A DNA stretch of 64,000 bases from Saccharopolyspora elongata (GCF_004348985.1 NZ_SMKW01000015.1:62001-126000), one strand, 5' to 3'; shown: positions 1 to 8,399, counted from the stretch's first letter. Notes: generated by a model not told the origin, from the letters alone. A program made the numbers and translations.

Positions 1-70
1 CGGGGAAGCTGTTCTGCCGTGGGGAAAGCGACCGGGCGAACTCGGATCGCCCGGGTGCGACAGTGGTCAT
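1..70 (-). CDS. Start of an unidentified protein, cut by the window edge
   Basis: An ATG at 70 on the minus strand follows a strong GAGGAG ribosome binding site six bases upstream. Only 23 residues are visible, beginning MTTVAPGRSEFARSL, too few to name a family. It is co-directional with the ssu genes and follows ssuD by about 105 bases, so it may be the next gene of the sulfonate operon. The operon shown here lacks a substrate-binding SsuA, but these residues do not look like a signal peptide, so I do not call it SsuA. Confidence 0.45.
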   Translation of the reverse strand, partial: MTTVAPGRSEFARSLSPRQNSFP

Positions 71-107
71 GGTGTTCTCCTCTTGGTGTCTCCGCGCACT
101 GGCTGAT

Positions 108-172
108 GGCGATTTCGCGCGAAATCGCCGTTCGGCACGCCTGGCAGGCGTCGATTTCGCGCGAAATCGACG
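108..172. repeat. Double palindrome element, copy 1
   Basis: Two perfect palindromes (22 bp at 108-129 and 24 bp at 149-172) share the core GATTTCGCGCGAAATC. Their centres are 42 bp apart. The element lies directly downstream of ssuD and upstream of the next gene start. Four further copies occur in this window (5407, 38506, 42327, 59093). Confidence 0.85.
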
Positions 173-176
173 AGGG

Positions 177-1277
177 TCACGCGGCGGCGCGGCGGGCGAC
201 TTCCTGGCGGACCAGCGGGATCAGCTCGCGGCCGTAGTCCACCGCATCGTCGAACGGGTCGTAGCCGCGGATGAGCAGCGTCGTCACGCCGATGTCGACG
301 TAGTCCAGCAGTGCCGCCGCCACCGTCTCCGGGGTGCCCACCAGCGCCGTGGAGTTGCCCGCCGCGTTGGTGGCCGCCGCCGTGGGTGTCCACAGTGCAC
401 GGTCGTGCAGCTCCCCCGCCGCTGCGGCGGCGAGGAGTCGCTGCGAACCGACGTTGGCGACCTGCTGGCCCGGGTTCAGCGTCTTGGGCCCGGTGAATGA
501 CGCCAGGCCACCGCGCGATGCGTTGATCCGGTCGAGGATGCGGTGGGCCCGCTCCCACGCCTGCTCCTCGGTCGCGCCCAGGATCGGCCGGAACGACACG
601 CTGATCCGCGGCGGTTCCGCCCGCCCCGCTTCTGCGGCAGCCTTCCGGACCGCGGCGATCTGCTCCGCAGTCTCTGCCAGCGGCTCGCCCCACATCGCGA
701 AGACGTCGGCGTGCTTGCCGCCGACCCGCAGAGCGGCCTCCGACGAACCGCCGAAGTACAGCGGGATCCCGGACTGCCGCACCGGGCGGACGGCGGCGTT
801 GTAGTCCTCGAAGCGGTAGTGCGCGCCCTCGTGGCTCACCGGTTCCTCGGCGGCCCACACCCGGCGGAGGACGTCCAGGTACTCGTCGGTGCGTGCGTAG
901 CGCTCGTCCTTGCCCAGGTAGTCGCCGTCGCGGCGCTGGTCCGCGTCGTTGCCGCCGGTGATGATGTGCACCGCGATCCGGCCGCCGGTGAGGTGGTCGG
1001 CGGTGGCGAAGGTGCGGGCCGCCAGCGTCGGCGCCACGAAGCCCGGGCGGTGCGCGATCAGGAAGCCCAGCCGCTCGGTGTGCGCGGCGGCGTAGGCGGC
1101 GAGCTGGGTGTTCTCCGGGCTGCTCGACCCATAACCGATCAGCACCCGGTCGAACCCGGCCGTCTCGTGCGCCTGCGCGAACTTCCGCAGGAACGCCGGG
1201 TTGACCGCCGGTCCGTCCGCGGCGTGGATCTCCGAGACGTGCTGCGCCCCGATCATCCCGATGAACTCGACGGTCAT
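177..1277 (-). CDS. ssuD: FMNH2-dependent alkanesulfonate monooxygenase
   Basis: This 366-residue luciferase-like (LLM class) flavin monooxygenase cleaves the C-S bond of alkanesulfonates, releasing sulfite and an aldehyde with FMNH2 supplied by a separate reductase. The start MTVEFIGMIGAQHVSEIHA is chosen because GGGGAG precedes it and because its ATG overlaps the stop of ssuB (ATGA). Residues 90-130 (FVAPTLAARTFATADHLTGGRI, HIITGGNDADQRRDGD) are the family's characteristic segment, and length matches SsuD. Together with SsuB and SsuC it forms a translationally coupled sulfur-starvation operon. No flavin reductase SsuE is visible here. Confidence 0.92.
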   Translation of the reverse strand: MTVEFIGMIGAQHVSEIHAADGPAVNPAFLRKFAQAHETAGFDRVLIGYGSSSPENTQLAAYAAAHTERLGFLIAHRPGFVAPTLAARTFATADHLTGGRIAVHIITGGNDADQRRDGDYLGKDERYARTDEYLDVLRRVWAAEEPVSHEGAHYRFEDYNAAVRPVRQSGIPLYFGGSSEAALRVGGKHADVFAMWGEPLAETAEQIAAVRKAAAEAGRAEPPRISVSFRPILGATEEQAWERAHRILDRINASRGGLASFTGPKTLNPGQQVANVGSQRLLAAAAAGELHDRALWTPTAAATNAAGNSTALVGTPETVAAALLDYVDIGVTTLLIRGYDPFDDAVDYGRELIPLVRQEVARRAAA

Positions 1278-2011
1278 GACGAACTCCCCTCTCCGGTCCC
1301 GACACCCAGCCAGGACAGCAACTCCGCGCGCAGCGCCAGGAAGGCCGGGTCGGTGACATCGCGCGGGCGGTCCAGGTCCAGCACCTGGTCGTAGCCGATG
1401 CGGCCGTCGCGCATCACCAGCACCCGGTCGGCCAGCAGCAGCGCCTCCTCCACGTCGTGCGTGACGAGCAAGATCGCGCAGCCGTGGCGCTGCCACAGCT
1501 CGCCGACCAGCTGCTGCGCCTTGATGCGGGTCAGCGCGTCCAGCGCCGAGAACGGCTCGTCCAGCAGCAACAGGTCCGGTTCGCGCACCAGCGCACGCGC
1601 CAGCGACGCCCGCTGCGCCTCGCCGCCGGAAAGCACCTTCGGCCAGACGTCCACCCGGTGGCCGAGGCCGACCTCCTCCAGCGCGGCCACCGCCCGCTTC
1701 TTATCCGGGCGGCCGGGCAGGCCGAGGATCACGTTGCGCCACACGCGTTTCCACGGCATCAGCCGCGGCGCCTGGAACGCCACCGCGCGCCGCACGGCCA
1801 CCTCGACCTCGCCGGTCACTTCGCGGTCGAGGTCGGCCAGGATCCGCAGCAGCGTGCTCTTGCCGCAGCCGCTCGGGCCGAGCAACGCCACGAACTGGCC
1901 GGGCTCGATGTCCAGGTCTAGGTCTTCGAGCACGGTGCGGTCGCCGAAGCGGCGGCTCAGGCCGCGCACCGAGGCGGGTTTCACTACGCTCCGCTGAACG
2001 CCGGTCGCCAT
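1274..2011 (-). CDS. ssuB: Sulfonate/taurine ABC transporter ATP-binding protein
   Basis: This 245-residue ABC ATPase energises uptake of aliphatic sulfonates. Walker A is GPSGCGKST near residue 43, the signature is LSGGEAQRASLARAL, Walker B is LLLLDEPFSALD, and the switch histidine is in LLVTHDVEEALLLADR. The ATG at 2011 lies inside the 3' end of ssuC (28-base overlap) and the stop overlaps the ssuD start by four bases, so the three genes are translationally coupled. Gene order and the SsuD neighbour set the substrate class; from sequence alone it could equally be TauB-like. Confidence 0.9.
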   Translation of the reverse strand: MATGVQRSVVKPASVRGLSRRFGDRTVLEDLDLDIEPGQFVALLGPSGCGKSTLLRILADLDREVTGEVEVAVRRAVAFQAPRLMPWKRVWRNVILGLPGRPDKKRAVAALEEVGLGHRVDVWPKVLSGGEAQRASLARALVREPDLLLLDEPFSALDALTRIKAQQLVGELWQRHGCAILLVTHDVEEALLLADRVLVMRDGRIGYDQVLDLDRPRDVTDPAFLALRAELLSWLGVGTGEGSSS

Positions 2012-2844
2012 GCCAGCAGGGTCCTTTCCAGCAGTCGGACGATGAAGTCGGCGACGAGGCCGAGCAGTGCGTACAGCACCAGGCAGACCACGATCACGTC
2101 GGTCTGGAAGAACTCGCGGGCCATGTTCATCTCGTAGCCGATGCCCGCGGTGGCGTTGATCGTCTCGCCGAAGACCAGCGCCAGCCAGGCCGAACCCAGC
2201 GAGTACCGCAGCCCCACCAGCGCGTTGGGCATCGCGGCGGGCAGGATGATGTGCCGCACCTGGGCGAACCAGCCGAGCCCGAGCGTCTTGGCCGCCTCCA
2301 CCAGGCCCGCGTCGACGTTGCGGATGCCGCCGTAGATGTTCATGTACAGCGGGAAGGTCACGGCCAGCGCGATCAGCACGATCTTGGGCTGCTCGCCGAT
2401 GCCGAACCAGATGATCAGCAGCGGGATGAGCCCGATCACCGGCACCGTGCGCAGCATTTGCATCGGCGCGTCGATGAGGTCCTCGCCGCGGCGGAACAGG
2501 CCGGAAAGGGTCGCCAGCACGATCGCGACGACGACGCCGACCACCAGGCCTGCGCCGACGCGTTGCAGCGAGGCGGCGATCGCCTCCTGCAGCCGCCCTT
2601 CGTCCCACATCTCCACGGCGGTCCCGGCGACCGTGGCGGGCGAGGCGAGGGTGTCGTCGCTGAGCACCCCGGTGCTGCTGAGGACCTGCCAGAGCGCCAC
2701 CAGCGCGATGGGGCTGATCAGCTTGAAAACCCAACGGGGCACGCGGTTTTCGCGCCGCGCGGTGCGCGTTTGCACGGTGGCGACGGGGATCGGGTCTCGA
2801 TCGGTCGGCGCGCCGGTGGGCGCGCGCTCGGTGGATACAGTCAT
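1984..2844 (-). CDS. ssuC: Sulfonate ABC transporter permease
   Basis: This 286-residue BPD-type inner-membrane permease has about six hydrophobic segments, beginning WVFKLISPIALVALWQVL, and the EAA-type loop LVEAAKTLGLGWFAQVRHIILPAA that docks the ATPase. The ATG at 2844 is preferred to upstream in-frame starts because CCGGAG lies at correct spacing and residues before it look non-coding. It is the first gene of the ssuC-ssuB-ssuD unit. A substrate-binding lipoprotein SsuA is not adjacent on the upstream side, which is unusual; it may lie beyond the left edge or elsewhere. Confidence 0.9.
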   Translation of the reverse strand: MTVSTERAPTGAPTDRDPIPVATVQTRTARRENRVPRWVFKLISPIALVALWQVLSSTGVLSDDTLASPATVAGTAVEMWDEGRLQEAIAASLQRVGAGLVVGVVVAIVLATLSGLFRRGEDLIDAPMQMLRTVPVIGLIPLLIIWFGIGEQPKIVLIALAVTFPLYMNIYGGIRNVDAGLVEAAKTLGLGWFAQVRHIILPAAMPNALVGLRYSLGSAWLALVFGETINATAGIGYEMNMAREFFQTDVIVVCLVLYALLGLVADFIVRLLERTLLAWRPAFSGA

Positions 2845-3365
2845 CTGCACTCTCCGGAGGGCATGAGGGCGCAGCACGGCCACGACGGATGGGCCGTGCT
2901 GGAGGATCACCGGAGCCCCGGTTCCGCTGCTCAGGTGCCGTGCGTACTTTTTGCTGCTATGGCGACAAAAACCACGCACGGGTGCCGACCAGCGGAGACG
3001 CTGTGCGGGGGAGCTCCGGCGGAGCTGTAGGTGGTCGCGCTACGACGCGCGCGAAGAAGCGGAGAAAACCGTTACCGGCAACAGAGTGCGGAGGACACGC
3101 GCACGAAGTCCACGTAACCTCGTGTCGTCAGGGCCGCTGTCCGGATCATGCCCAAGACCGTAACCGGACGCCCGGATCGTGTAAACCCAACTCCACGGAT
3201 TGGGATTGTGATCGGATCCGCACCGGCGGAGGTCCTTCGCGCGACCCGCGGGCGCCTCGGGCGGTTCGCCCGGCGCTACCGTGGACCGGTGCAGCCGGAA
3301 CTTTCCAGCGGGTCGGGCCGACCCGTCACCGAGATGCGAGCGGGCAGGCGTCCTGGAGGCCGTTC
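2845..3365. other. Intergenic region between divergent ssuC and PPTase genes
   Basis: About 520 bases hold no convincing gene. The region must carry the ssu promoter (minus) and the phosphopantetheinyl transferase promoter (plus). The one structure I see is the hairpin at 2939-2980, listed separately. Confidence 0.6.
2939..2980. repeat. Hairpin repeat, family member A
   Basis: CGTGCGT at 2939-2945 pairs with ACGCACG at 2974-2980, and inside it TTTTTG pairs with CAAAAA. The loop contains CTGCTATGGCG. A related hairpin is at 47195-47244 and a third, interrupted by a MITE, has arms at 12563-12586 and 12830-12854. The shared plan is CGTG(C/A)G, a T-rich stem and a loop with GC-CATA-GC. It is not followed by a T tract, so a simple terminator role is unlikely. 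Confidence 0.7.
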
Positions 3366-4025
3366 GTGATCGAGGAACTGCTGCCCGCCGGGGTCAGCTC
3401 CGCCGAAGCCTTCGCCGATCCACCGGGCGTGGTCCTGTTCCCTGAAGAGGAAGCGCTGATCGCGCGCGCCCGGGACAAGCGCCGCCGGGAGTTCACTACC
3501 GGGCGGTGGTGCGCGCGCCAGGCACTGAGCCGGCTCGGCGTGCCGCCCGCTCCCCTGCTGCGCGGCGAGCGCGGAGCGCCGCAGTGGCCGGCCGGGATCC
3601 TCGGCAGCATCACGCACTGCGCCGGCTACCGGGCCGCCGTCGTGGCGCGCGCCGAGCAGGTGCACACCGTCGGCATCGATGCCGAGCCGCACGCCCCGCT
3701 GCCCGACGGCGTGCTCAACGTCGTGTCCCTGGAAGCGGAACGCGCCGAACTGGTCCGGCTGTCCGCGGCGCGACCCGACATGCATTGGGACCGGATCCTG
3801 TTCAGCTGCAAGGAAACCGTGTACAAGGCGTGGTATCCGATCACCCGCCGCTGGCTCGGCTTCGAAGACGCCCGGCTCGAACTCGGCACCGGAACGTTCA
3901 CCGCGCACCTGCGCAAGGAGGGCGCGGAACTGGCGGGCCGCCCGCTGACGGCGTTCACCGGCCGCTGGCTGGTCCGCGACGGCCTCGTCGTCTCCGCCAT
4001 CGCCGCGACCCGGTCGAACGCGTGA
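3366..4025 (+). CDS. Sfp/EntD-type 4'-phosphopantetheinyl transferase
   Basis: This 219-residue enzyme transfers the phosphopantetheine arm of coenzyme A to a conserved serine of carrier proteins, activating polyketide and non-ribosomal peptide synthases. The Mg-binding GID motif is in VGIDAEP (about residue 103), and the second motif FSCKETVYKAWYP (about residue 144) carries the metal-binding Glu and catalytic Lys. The FSCKE...KAWYP form places it with the EntD/PptT subgroup. The GTG at 3366 follows TGGAGG at good spacing; upstream frames show no domain. It stands alone, ending in a bidirectional terminator, which is usual for a housekeeping PPTase that serves several biosynthetic clusters. 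Confidence 0.92.
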   Translation: MIEELLPAGVSSAEAFADPPGVVLFPEEEALIARARDKRRREFTTGRWCARQALSRLGVPPAPLLRGERGAPQWPAGILGSITHCAGYRAAVVARAEQVHTVGIDAEPHAPLPDGVLNVVSLEAERAELVRLSAARPDMHWDRILFSCKETVYKAWYPITRRWLGFEDARLELGTGTFTAHLRKEGAELAGRPLTAFTGRWLVRDGLVVSAIAATRSNA

Positions 4026-4056
4026 AGGGCGCCTCCCGACGGGAGACGCCCTTCAC
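4022..4056. terminator. Bidirectional terminator between PPTase and wrbA
   Basis: GTGAAGGGCG (4022-4031) pairs with CGCCCTTCAC (4047-4056), extended inside by CTCCC/GGGAG. The stem overlaps the PPTase stop codon and lies 19 bases from the convergent wrbA stop, so it can serve both. Confidence 0.8.
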
Positions 4057-4074
4057 TCCTGGGCCTGAGGTCGA

Positions 4075-4692
4075 TCAGGCGTCGGCACCGGCCTTGAGGG
4101 CCTTGGCGACCGTCACGACCCGCTTGGCCTGGACGGCAGCCGCCGCGCGGGTGACGTCGTCGACCTTGTTCGCGCCCTGGGCGTCGACGTGGCTGGTGCC
4201 GTACGGGTTGCCGTCGGCGAACTTCGCGCCATCGGTGTAGCCCGGGGCGACCACGATGCCGCCGAAGTGGTGGAACGTGTTGTACAGCGCCAGCAGCGTC
4301 GACTCCTGGCCGCCGTGCGCGGTCGAGCTGGAGGTGAAGCCGCTGTAGACCTTGTCCGCCAGCTGCCCCTGCGCCCACTGGCCGCCGAGGGTGTCGATGA
4401 ACTGCTTGAGCTGCGAGGCGATGTTGCCGAAGCGGGTCGGCGAGCCGAACAGCACCGCGTCGGCCCACACCACGTCGTCCGGGGTGGCCTCGGGGATGGA
4501 CTTGGTGGCCTCGACGTTGGCGCGCCACGCCGGGTTGCTGTCGATCGCCGCGTCGGGCGCCAGCTCCGGGGCACGCCGCACCCGCACCTCTGCGCCGGCC
4601 GCCTCGGCCTCGGCGGCCAGGGTGCTGGCGATCTCGGTGCCGGTTCCGGTGGCCGAGTAGTAGATGACGCTGACCTTCACGGGGGTGCTCAC
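4075..4692 (-). CDS. wrbA: WrbA-type NAD(P)H:quinone oxidoreductase
   Basis: This 205-residue flavodoxin-like protein has the FMN phosphate loop YYSATGTGTEIAS near residue 12, then WADAVLFGSPTRFGNIASQLKQFID and FTSSSTAHGGQESTLLALYNTFHHFG, all typical of WrbA, which reduces quinones with two electrons and limits redox cycling. The GTG at 4692 is chosen for AGGAG seven bases upstream. It is divergent from a MarR regulator with palindromes between them, so it is probably induced by quinone or electrophile stress through that regulator; this last point is inference. Confidence 0.88.
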   Translation of the reverse strand: MSTPVKVSVIYYSATGTGTEIASTLAAEAEAAGAEVRVRRAPELAPDAAIDSNPAWRANVEATKSIPEATPDDVVWADAVLFGSPTRFGNIASQLKQFIDTLGGQWAQGQLADKVYSGFTSSSTAHGGQESTLLALYNTFHHFGGIVVAPGYTDGAKFADGNPYGTSHVDAQGANKVDDVTRAAAAVQAKRVVTVAKALKAGADA

Positions 4693-4746
4693 TGTCTGAC
4701 TCCTGTTCAAGGGGCTGGGCGGCTGCGTCGGAACCAGTCGCTCATC

Positions 4747-4802
4747 TCTTCCATGGAAGACAATACTCGTGCTGCATCTTCTCCGCAAGAGATTTCCTTG
4801 CG
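4747..4802. promoter_or_regulatory. Candidate MarR operators in the wrbA/marR divergent promoter
   Basis: A perfect 14-bp palindrome TCTTCCATGGAAGA lies at 4747-4760. A second inverted repeat, CGCAAG (4784-4789) and CTTGCG (4797-4802), lies 24 bases further on. Both sit in the 161-bp gap between the divergent wrbA and MarR genes, where autoregulating MarR proteins normally bind. Confidence 0.55.
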
Positions 4803-4853
4803 AGCTGTTTCAGGTAGACTGGCGGGGCCGCAATCGCAGGAGGGAGCATCCCG

Positions 4854-5327
4854 GTGAACAGCAAGACCGGCCCGGATCCGTGCACCGATGACGACGAGAT
4901 CATCACCTGGTGGGGACTGGTGATCGAGGGCTACCACGTCACGCAGGAGCACATCGACGCCGAGATCGGCGAGCGCTTCGGGCTCCCACCGGCCTCCTTC
5001 GAGATCCTGCTCCGCCTGGTCCGTACGCCCGACCACCGGATGCCCATGACCAAGCTCGCCCGCGAGGCGGCGCTGAGCAGCGGCGGCTTCACCAAGGTCG
5101 CCGACCGCCTCGCCAAGGCCGACCTGATCCGCCGCGAGCCGTGCGAGGCCGACCGCCGGGTCACCTACGCGGTCCTCACCGACCACGGCCGCGACATCGC
5201 CGAGCGCTCCCGCGCGGCGTGCGCCGAGATCCTGCGCAAGCGGGTCCTGGCCCCGCTCGGCAATGCCGACTCGGCGGCCCTCGCCGAGGCCATGCGCACC
5301 CTCCGCGCCGCCAACGCGCCGGACTGA
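4854..5327 (+). CDS. MarR family transcriptional regulator
   Basis: A 157-residue winged-helix regulator. The DNA-binding helix is in AREAALSSGGFTKVADRLAKADLIRRE (about residues 70-96) and the wing is CEADRRVTYAVLTDHGRDIA. The GTG at 4854 follows AGGAGGGAG. Divergent placement next to wrbA and the palindromes between them suggest it represses itself and wrbA. No cysteine sits in the usual OhrR/MgrA sensor position, so an organic-hydroperoxide sensor is not indicated. Confidence 0.88.
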   Translation: MNSKTGPDPCTDDDEIITWWGLVIEGYHVTQEHIDAEIGERFGLPPASFEILLRLVRTPDHRMPMTKLAREAALSSGGFTKVADRLAKADLIRREPCEADRRVTYAVLTDHGRDIAERSRAACAEILRKRVLAPLGNADSAALAEAMRTLRAANAPD

Positions 5328-5406
5328 ACCGAGCCCGATCCCGCCAGCGGGGTCGCGCCAGAAAATCTCCGAGGACAGGCTCCCCCGGATGCGCCCGGCG
5401 CCTGAC

Positions 5407-5468
5407 GGGGTGGCGGTTTCGCGAAATCGCCACCCCGCCCTCACGCAGAGCGCCGTTTCGCGCGCGGA
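5407..5468. repeat. Double palindrome element, copy 2 (degenerate)
   Basis: The first palindrome (5407-5436) has the core GGTTTCGCGAAATC, two bases shorter than the other copies, inside a GGGGTGGC...GCCACCCC stem. The second half, CCGTTTCGCGCGCGG around 5454-5468, has lost its right arm. The flank CCACCCCGCCCTC after the first palindrome is shared with the copy at 59093, showing common descent. Confidence 0.7.
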
Positions 5469-5800
5469 TCCAGCAGGTGCGCGAACGGGTTCGTGCCGAC
5501 CTCCGGCAAGAGCGGGCGCACGAGACGGCGCACCTCTCCAGCGGCGTCCGACTCGCTGGATCCTTCACCGTCAGCCCGCTGATCAGCTCACCGATCGGCC
5601 CGGTCTGCTGATTCCGCGACATCCCCCGTTGACGATCATGCTGAGAACCACCAGCGGATTGGTGTTGTCGTACGGCAGATGTCCTGGTCGTGACGCCGGG
5701 CCGCTGCACGCAGTTGGAGCGGCCACCTTCGTGCTGCCCCGCGGTTGCGCCTGTTGACCGTTGCCAAGGAACGGGACGGATCCATATACTCCCATTTAGT

Positions 5801-5835
5801 GAGCATCGCGCTCACTATTTGAGCATACTGCGCTC
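5801..5835. promoter_or_regulatory. Direct-repeated operator-like motif before the catabolic operon
   Basis: GAGCATCGCGCTC (5801-5813) and GAGCATACTGCGCTC (5821-5835) are two dyads with GAGC/GCTC arms in direct repeat, ending 35 bases before the symporter start. This is the expected place for a repressor or activator such as the IclR protein at the operon's other end. Confidence 0.5.
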
Positions 5836-5870
5836 ATTCGTCCCGGACGAGCCGCACCGAAGGACATTCA

Positions 5871-7193
5871 ATGGCGAATTCCACCACCGACGGCGTCACA
5901 GCCACCGACCAAGCGGGCGCGCGACCTGCGCAGTCGCACGCCAAAGTTATCCGCGCCGCCATCCTGGGCACCGTCGTCGAGTACTACGACTTCGGCATCT
6001 ACGGCTACATGGCGACCATGGTCAGCGCCCACTTCTTCGTCCAGGACGATCCGACCGCGGCGCTGCTCGGCACCTTCGCCGCGTTCGCCGTGGCGTTCTT
6101 CCTCCGCGTGCCGGGCGGGATCTTCTTCGGCCACATCGGCGACAAGTACGGCCGCAAGAAGGCGCTGACCTGGACGATCCTGCTGATGGCGGTGGCCACC
6201 GCGCTGATGGGCCTGCTGCCCACCTACGCCACGCTCGGCGTCTGGGCGACCGCGCTGCTGACGCTCTCGCGCTGCTTGCAGGGTTTCGCCGCCGGTGGTG
6301 AGCTCGGCGGCGCCAACTCGTTCGTCTCCGAGCACGCTCCGCCCAAGTGGCGCGCCTTTCAGACATCGATGGTCAACTCCGGCACCTACATCGGGTCGCT
6401 GTGCGCATCCCTGATGGCGCTCGCGCTGACCACGGGGCTGTCGGCCGAGCAGATCGCGGCCTGGGGCTGGCGAATCCCGTTCCTGCTGAGCCTGGTCATC
6501 GGCGTGGTCGGGCTGTGGATCCGCAACTCGCTGGATGAGACCGAGCAGTTCGAGGACGTCCAGCAGCAGAGCGAGGTCGTGAAGGTCCCGCTGTTCGCGG
6601 TGCTTTCGACCGCGTGGCGGCAGGTCCTCACCATCATCCTGCTCGGCGCGGTGATCACCGGCGGCTACTACATCGCCTCGGTCTACGCCGCGACCTACCT
6701 GCAGACCGCCGGGCAGCGCTCGCCCCAGTTCGCCTTCGCCGCGACCTGCATCGCGATGGTCCTGGGCGTGATCACCCTGCCGATCTCGGGCTACCTCGGT
6801 GACCGGATCGGGCGCAAACCGGTGTTCATCGGCGGATCCGCGGCCGGGGTGCTGCTCGGGGTGCCGATGTTCATGCTGATGGCCGACGGCCCGGCGCCGC
6901 TGGCGATCCTGGGCCCGGCCGTGCTGTTCATCTGCGTCTCGGTGGTCAACGGCGTCTCGTTCGCCACGTACGCCGAGATGCTGCGGGCCCGCTTCCGGTA
7001 CAGCGGAATCGCGTTGGGCAACAACGTGACCAACATGCTGCTCGGCGGCACTGCGCCGTTCGTCGCGACGCTGCTGGTGAGTTCGACCGGCAACAAACTC
7101 GCCCCAGCCGGGTACTTCGTCGCCTGCGCCCTGATCAGCCTCGTCACCTCCTTCTTCCTCAAGGAGACCAAGGGAAGGGAACTCGCACTATGA
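5871..7193 (+). CDS. MHS-family (metabolite:H+ symporter) MFS transporter
   Basis: This 440-residue protein with about 12 membrane segments belongs to the major facilitator superfamily's MHS group, which imports organic acids or other small carboxylates with protons. Features are GTVVEYYDFGIYGYMA in the first helix, the loop GHIGDKYGRKKAL between helices 2 and 3, RCLQGFAAGGELGGA in helix 4 and WGWRIPFLLSL. It opens a six-gene operon and its stop overlaps the next start (ATGA). The likely job is uptake of the compound degraded by the enzymes downstream. The substrate cannot be read from sequence. Confidence 0.9.
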   Translation: MANSTTDGVTATDQAGARPAQSHAKVIRAAILGTVVEYYDFGIYGYMATMVSAHFFVQDDPTAALLGTFAAFAVAFFLRVPGGIFFGHIGDKYGRKKALTWTILLMAVATALMGLLPTYATLGVWATALLTLSRCLQGFAAGGELGGANSFVSEHAPPKWRAFQTSMVNSGTYIGSLCASLMALALTTGLSAEQIAAWGWRIPFLLSLVIGVVGLWIRNSLDETEQFEDVQQQSEVVKVPLFAVLSTAWRQVLTIILLGAVITGGYYIASVYAATYLQTAGQRSPQFAFAATCIAMVLGVITLPISGYLGDRIGRKPVFIGGSAAGVLLGVPMFMLMADGPAPLAILGPAVLFICVSVVNGVSFATYAEMLRARFRYSGIALGNNVTNMLLGGTAPFVATLLVSSTGNKLAPAGYFVACALISLVTSFFLKETKGRELAL

Positions 7194-7975
7194 CAGCCAG
7201 GTTTCGCGATCGCCGGATCGTGGTGACCGGCGCCGGAAGCGGCATGGGCCGGGCGGAGGCCCTCTGCCTCGCCCGGGAAGGCGCCGATGTGCTGCTCGCC
7301 GACATCGATCTGGCCGCCGCCCGCACCGTCGCCGACGAAATCACCGCGGCGGGAGGCACCGGCCGGGCTCACCACCTCGACGTGGCCGATCCCGATGCGT
7401 GGCGAGGACTCGCGACGGCGCTCGACGGGAAGGCGTTGCACGGCTTGGTGAACAACGCCGGTGTGAGCTTCCGGAAAGGCATCGCCGAGACGTCGGTCGA
7501 CGACTGGCGCCGGGTCGTAGACATCAACCTGTCCAGCGTCTTCTTCGGGATGAAGTTCCTCTCGGGCTCGCTGGCGCGAGCCGGGGGCGCGTCGGTGGTC
7601 AACGTGTCCTCGATCGCCGGGATGGTCGGCTACTTCTCCGCTTCCTACGGGGCGAGCAAGTGGGGTGTGCGCGGGCTGTCCAAAGTGGGCTCCCTGGAAT
7701 TCGCCGCCAAGGGCGTCCGGGTGAACTCCGTCCACCCGGGGCTGGTCGACACTCCCCTGCTGCATTCCGGTGACCACCGGTTCGTCGACGAGAGCCTCCG
7801 ATCCGTGCCCGCCGGCCGGGTGGCCGCGCCCGAGGAGATCGCCGGGGCGGTCGCCTTCCTGCTCTCCGACGAGGCGTCCTACATCAACGGCACCGAGCTC
7901 GTCGTCGACGGCGGCCTGGTGTCCGGCGGCACCTACCACCGCATCACCACCGCGCTCGCCGAGGACGCCTCATGA
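7190..7975 (+). CDS. Short-chain dehydrogenase/reductase
   Basis: A 261-residue classical SDR. The cofactor motif is TGAGSGMGRA (about residue 12); D at the end of the second strand (LLADIDLAAA) favours NAD over NADP. NNAG, the catalytic serine in VNVSSIAGM and the YGASK motif are intact, and the C-terminal end SYINGTELVVDGGLVSGG is standard. It is coupled by ATGA overlaps to genes on both sides. It should oxidise or reduce a secondary alcohol or ketone of the imported compound. Confidence 0.9.
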   Translation: MTARFRDRRIVVTGAGSGMGRAEALCLAREGADVLLADIDLAAARTVADEITAAGGTGRAHHLDVADPDAWRGLATALDGKALHGLVNNAGVSFRKGIAETSVDDWRRVVDINLSSVFFGMKFLSGSLARAGGASVVNVSSIAGMVGYFSASYGASKWGVRGLSKVGSLEFAAKGVRVNSVHPGLVDTPLLHSGDHRFVDESLRSVPAGRVAAPEEIAGAVAFLLSDEASYINGTELVVDGGLVSGGTYHRITTALAEDAS

Positions 7976-8364
7976 CCGGCGCACTCCTCGAAATCCTGAA
8001 CCTGCTGGGAAAACAGGCCCACGCCATCGACGGCGGCGCGGCCCGGCAGTGGGCCGAGACCTTCACCCCCGACGGTGTGTTCCGCTCCCCCACCTATCCC
8101 GAACCCGTCCGCGGACGGGAAGCGCTCACCGAGTTCGCCGCCGCCTTCGCCGCGAACAACCCCCGAGCCCACCACATCGTCACCAACGTCTGCATCGACC
8201 GCGAGATCAGCGCGGACGAGTGCCACGTCAAGGCCAACCTGCTCATCGTGCGGACCACGAGCTCCGACGCGGTGGCCATCGACCGGGTCACCACCATCGA
8301 CGACAGCTTCGTCCGCCACGGCGGGCTCTGGCGGATCGCCGAGCGGGTCGTCACCCGCGACTGA
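7972..8364 (+). CDS. SnoaL-like (NTF2 fold) protein
   Basis: A 130-residue cone-shaped alpha+beta barrel protein of the SnoaL/NTF2 superfamily. Its start (KQAHAIDGGAARQWAETFTPDGVFRSP) and the HHIVTNV segment carry the Asp/His positions used by SnoaL-like dehydratases and isomerases. A second member ends the same operon. In catabolic operons with SDRs and flavin dehydrogenases, such proteins often dehydrate or isomerise ring substrates (for example BaiE in bile acid 7-dehydroxylation); applying that here is inference. Confidence 0.8.
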   Translation: MTGALLEILNLLGKQAHAIDGGAARQWAETFTPDGVFRSPTYPEPVRGREALTEFAAAFAANNPRAHHIVTNVCIDREISADECHVKANLLIVRTTSSDAVAIDRVTTIDDSFVRHGGLWRIAERVVTRD

Positions 8365-8399
8365 ACCACCTCTTCCTGCGAACACCTGGAGAATCCCCG

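Larger units (their letters stand above)
5328..5870. other. Intergenic region upstream of the MHS symporter operon
   Basis: About 540 bases without a supported gene. They hold the second double palindrome element (5407-5468) near the MarR 3' end and the repeated operator-like motif at 5801-5835 near the next start. I see nothing else. Confidence 0.6.

Noticed and set aside
108-172. Double palindromes read as CRISPR repeats
   Set aside because: Only two units per locus, variable arm lengths, no spacer array and no cas genes.
2889-3365. N-terminal extension of the phosphopantetheinyl transferase
   Set aside because: The frame is open upstream, but the residues are unconserved, pass through a hairpin, and a strong ribosome binding site precedes the GTG at 3366.
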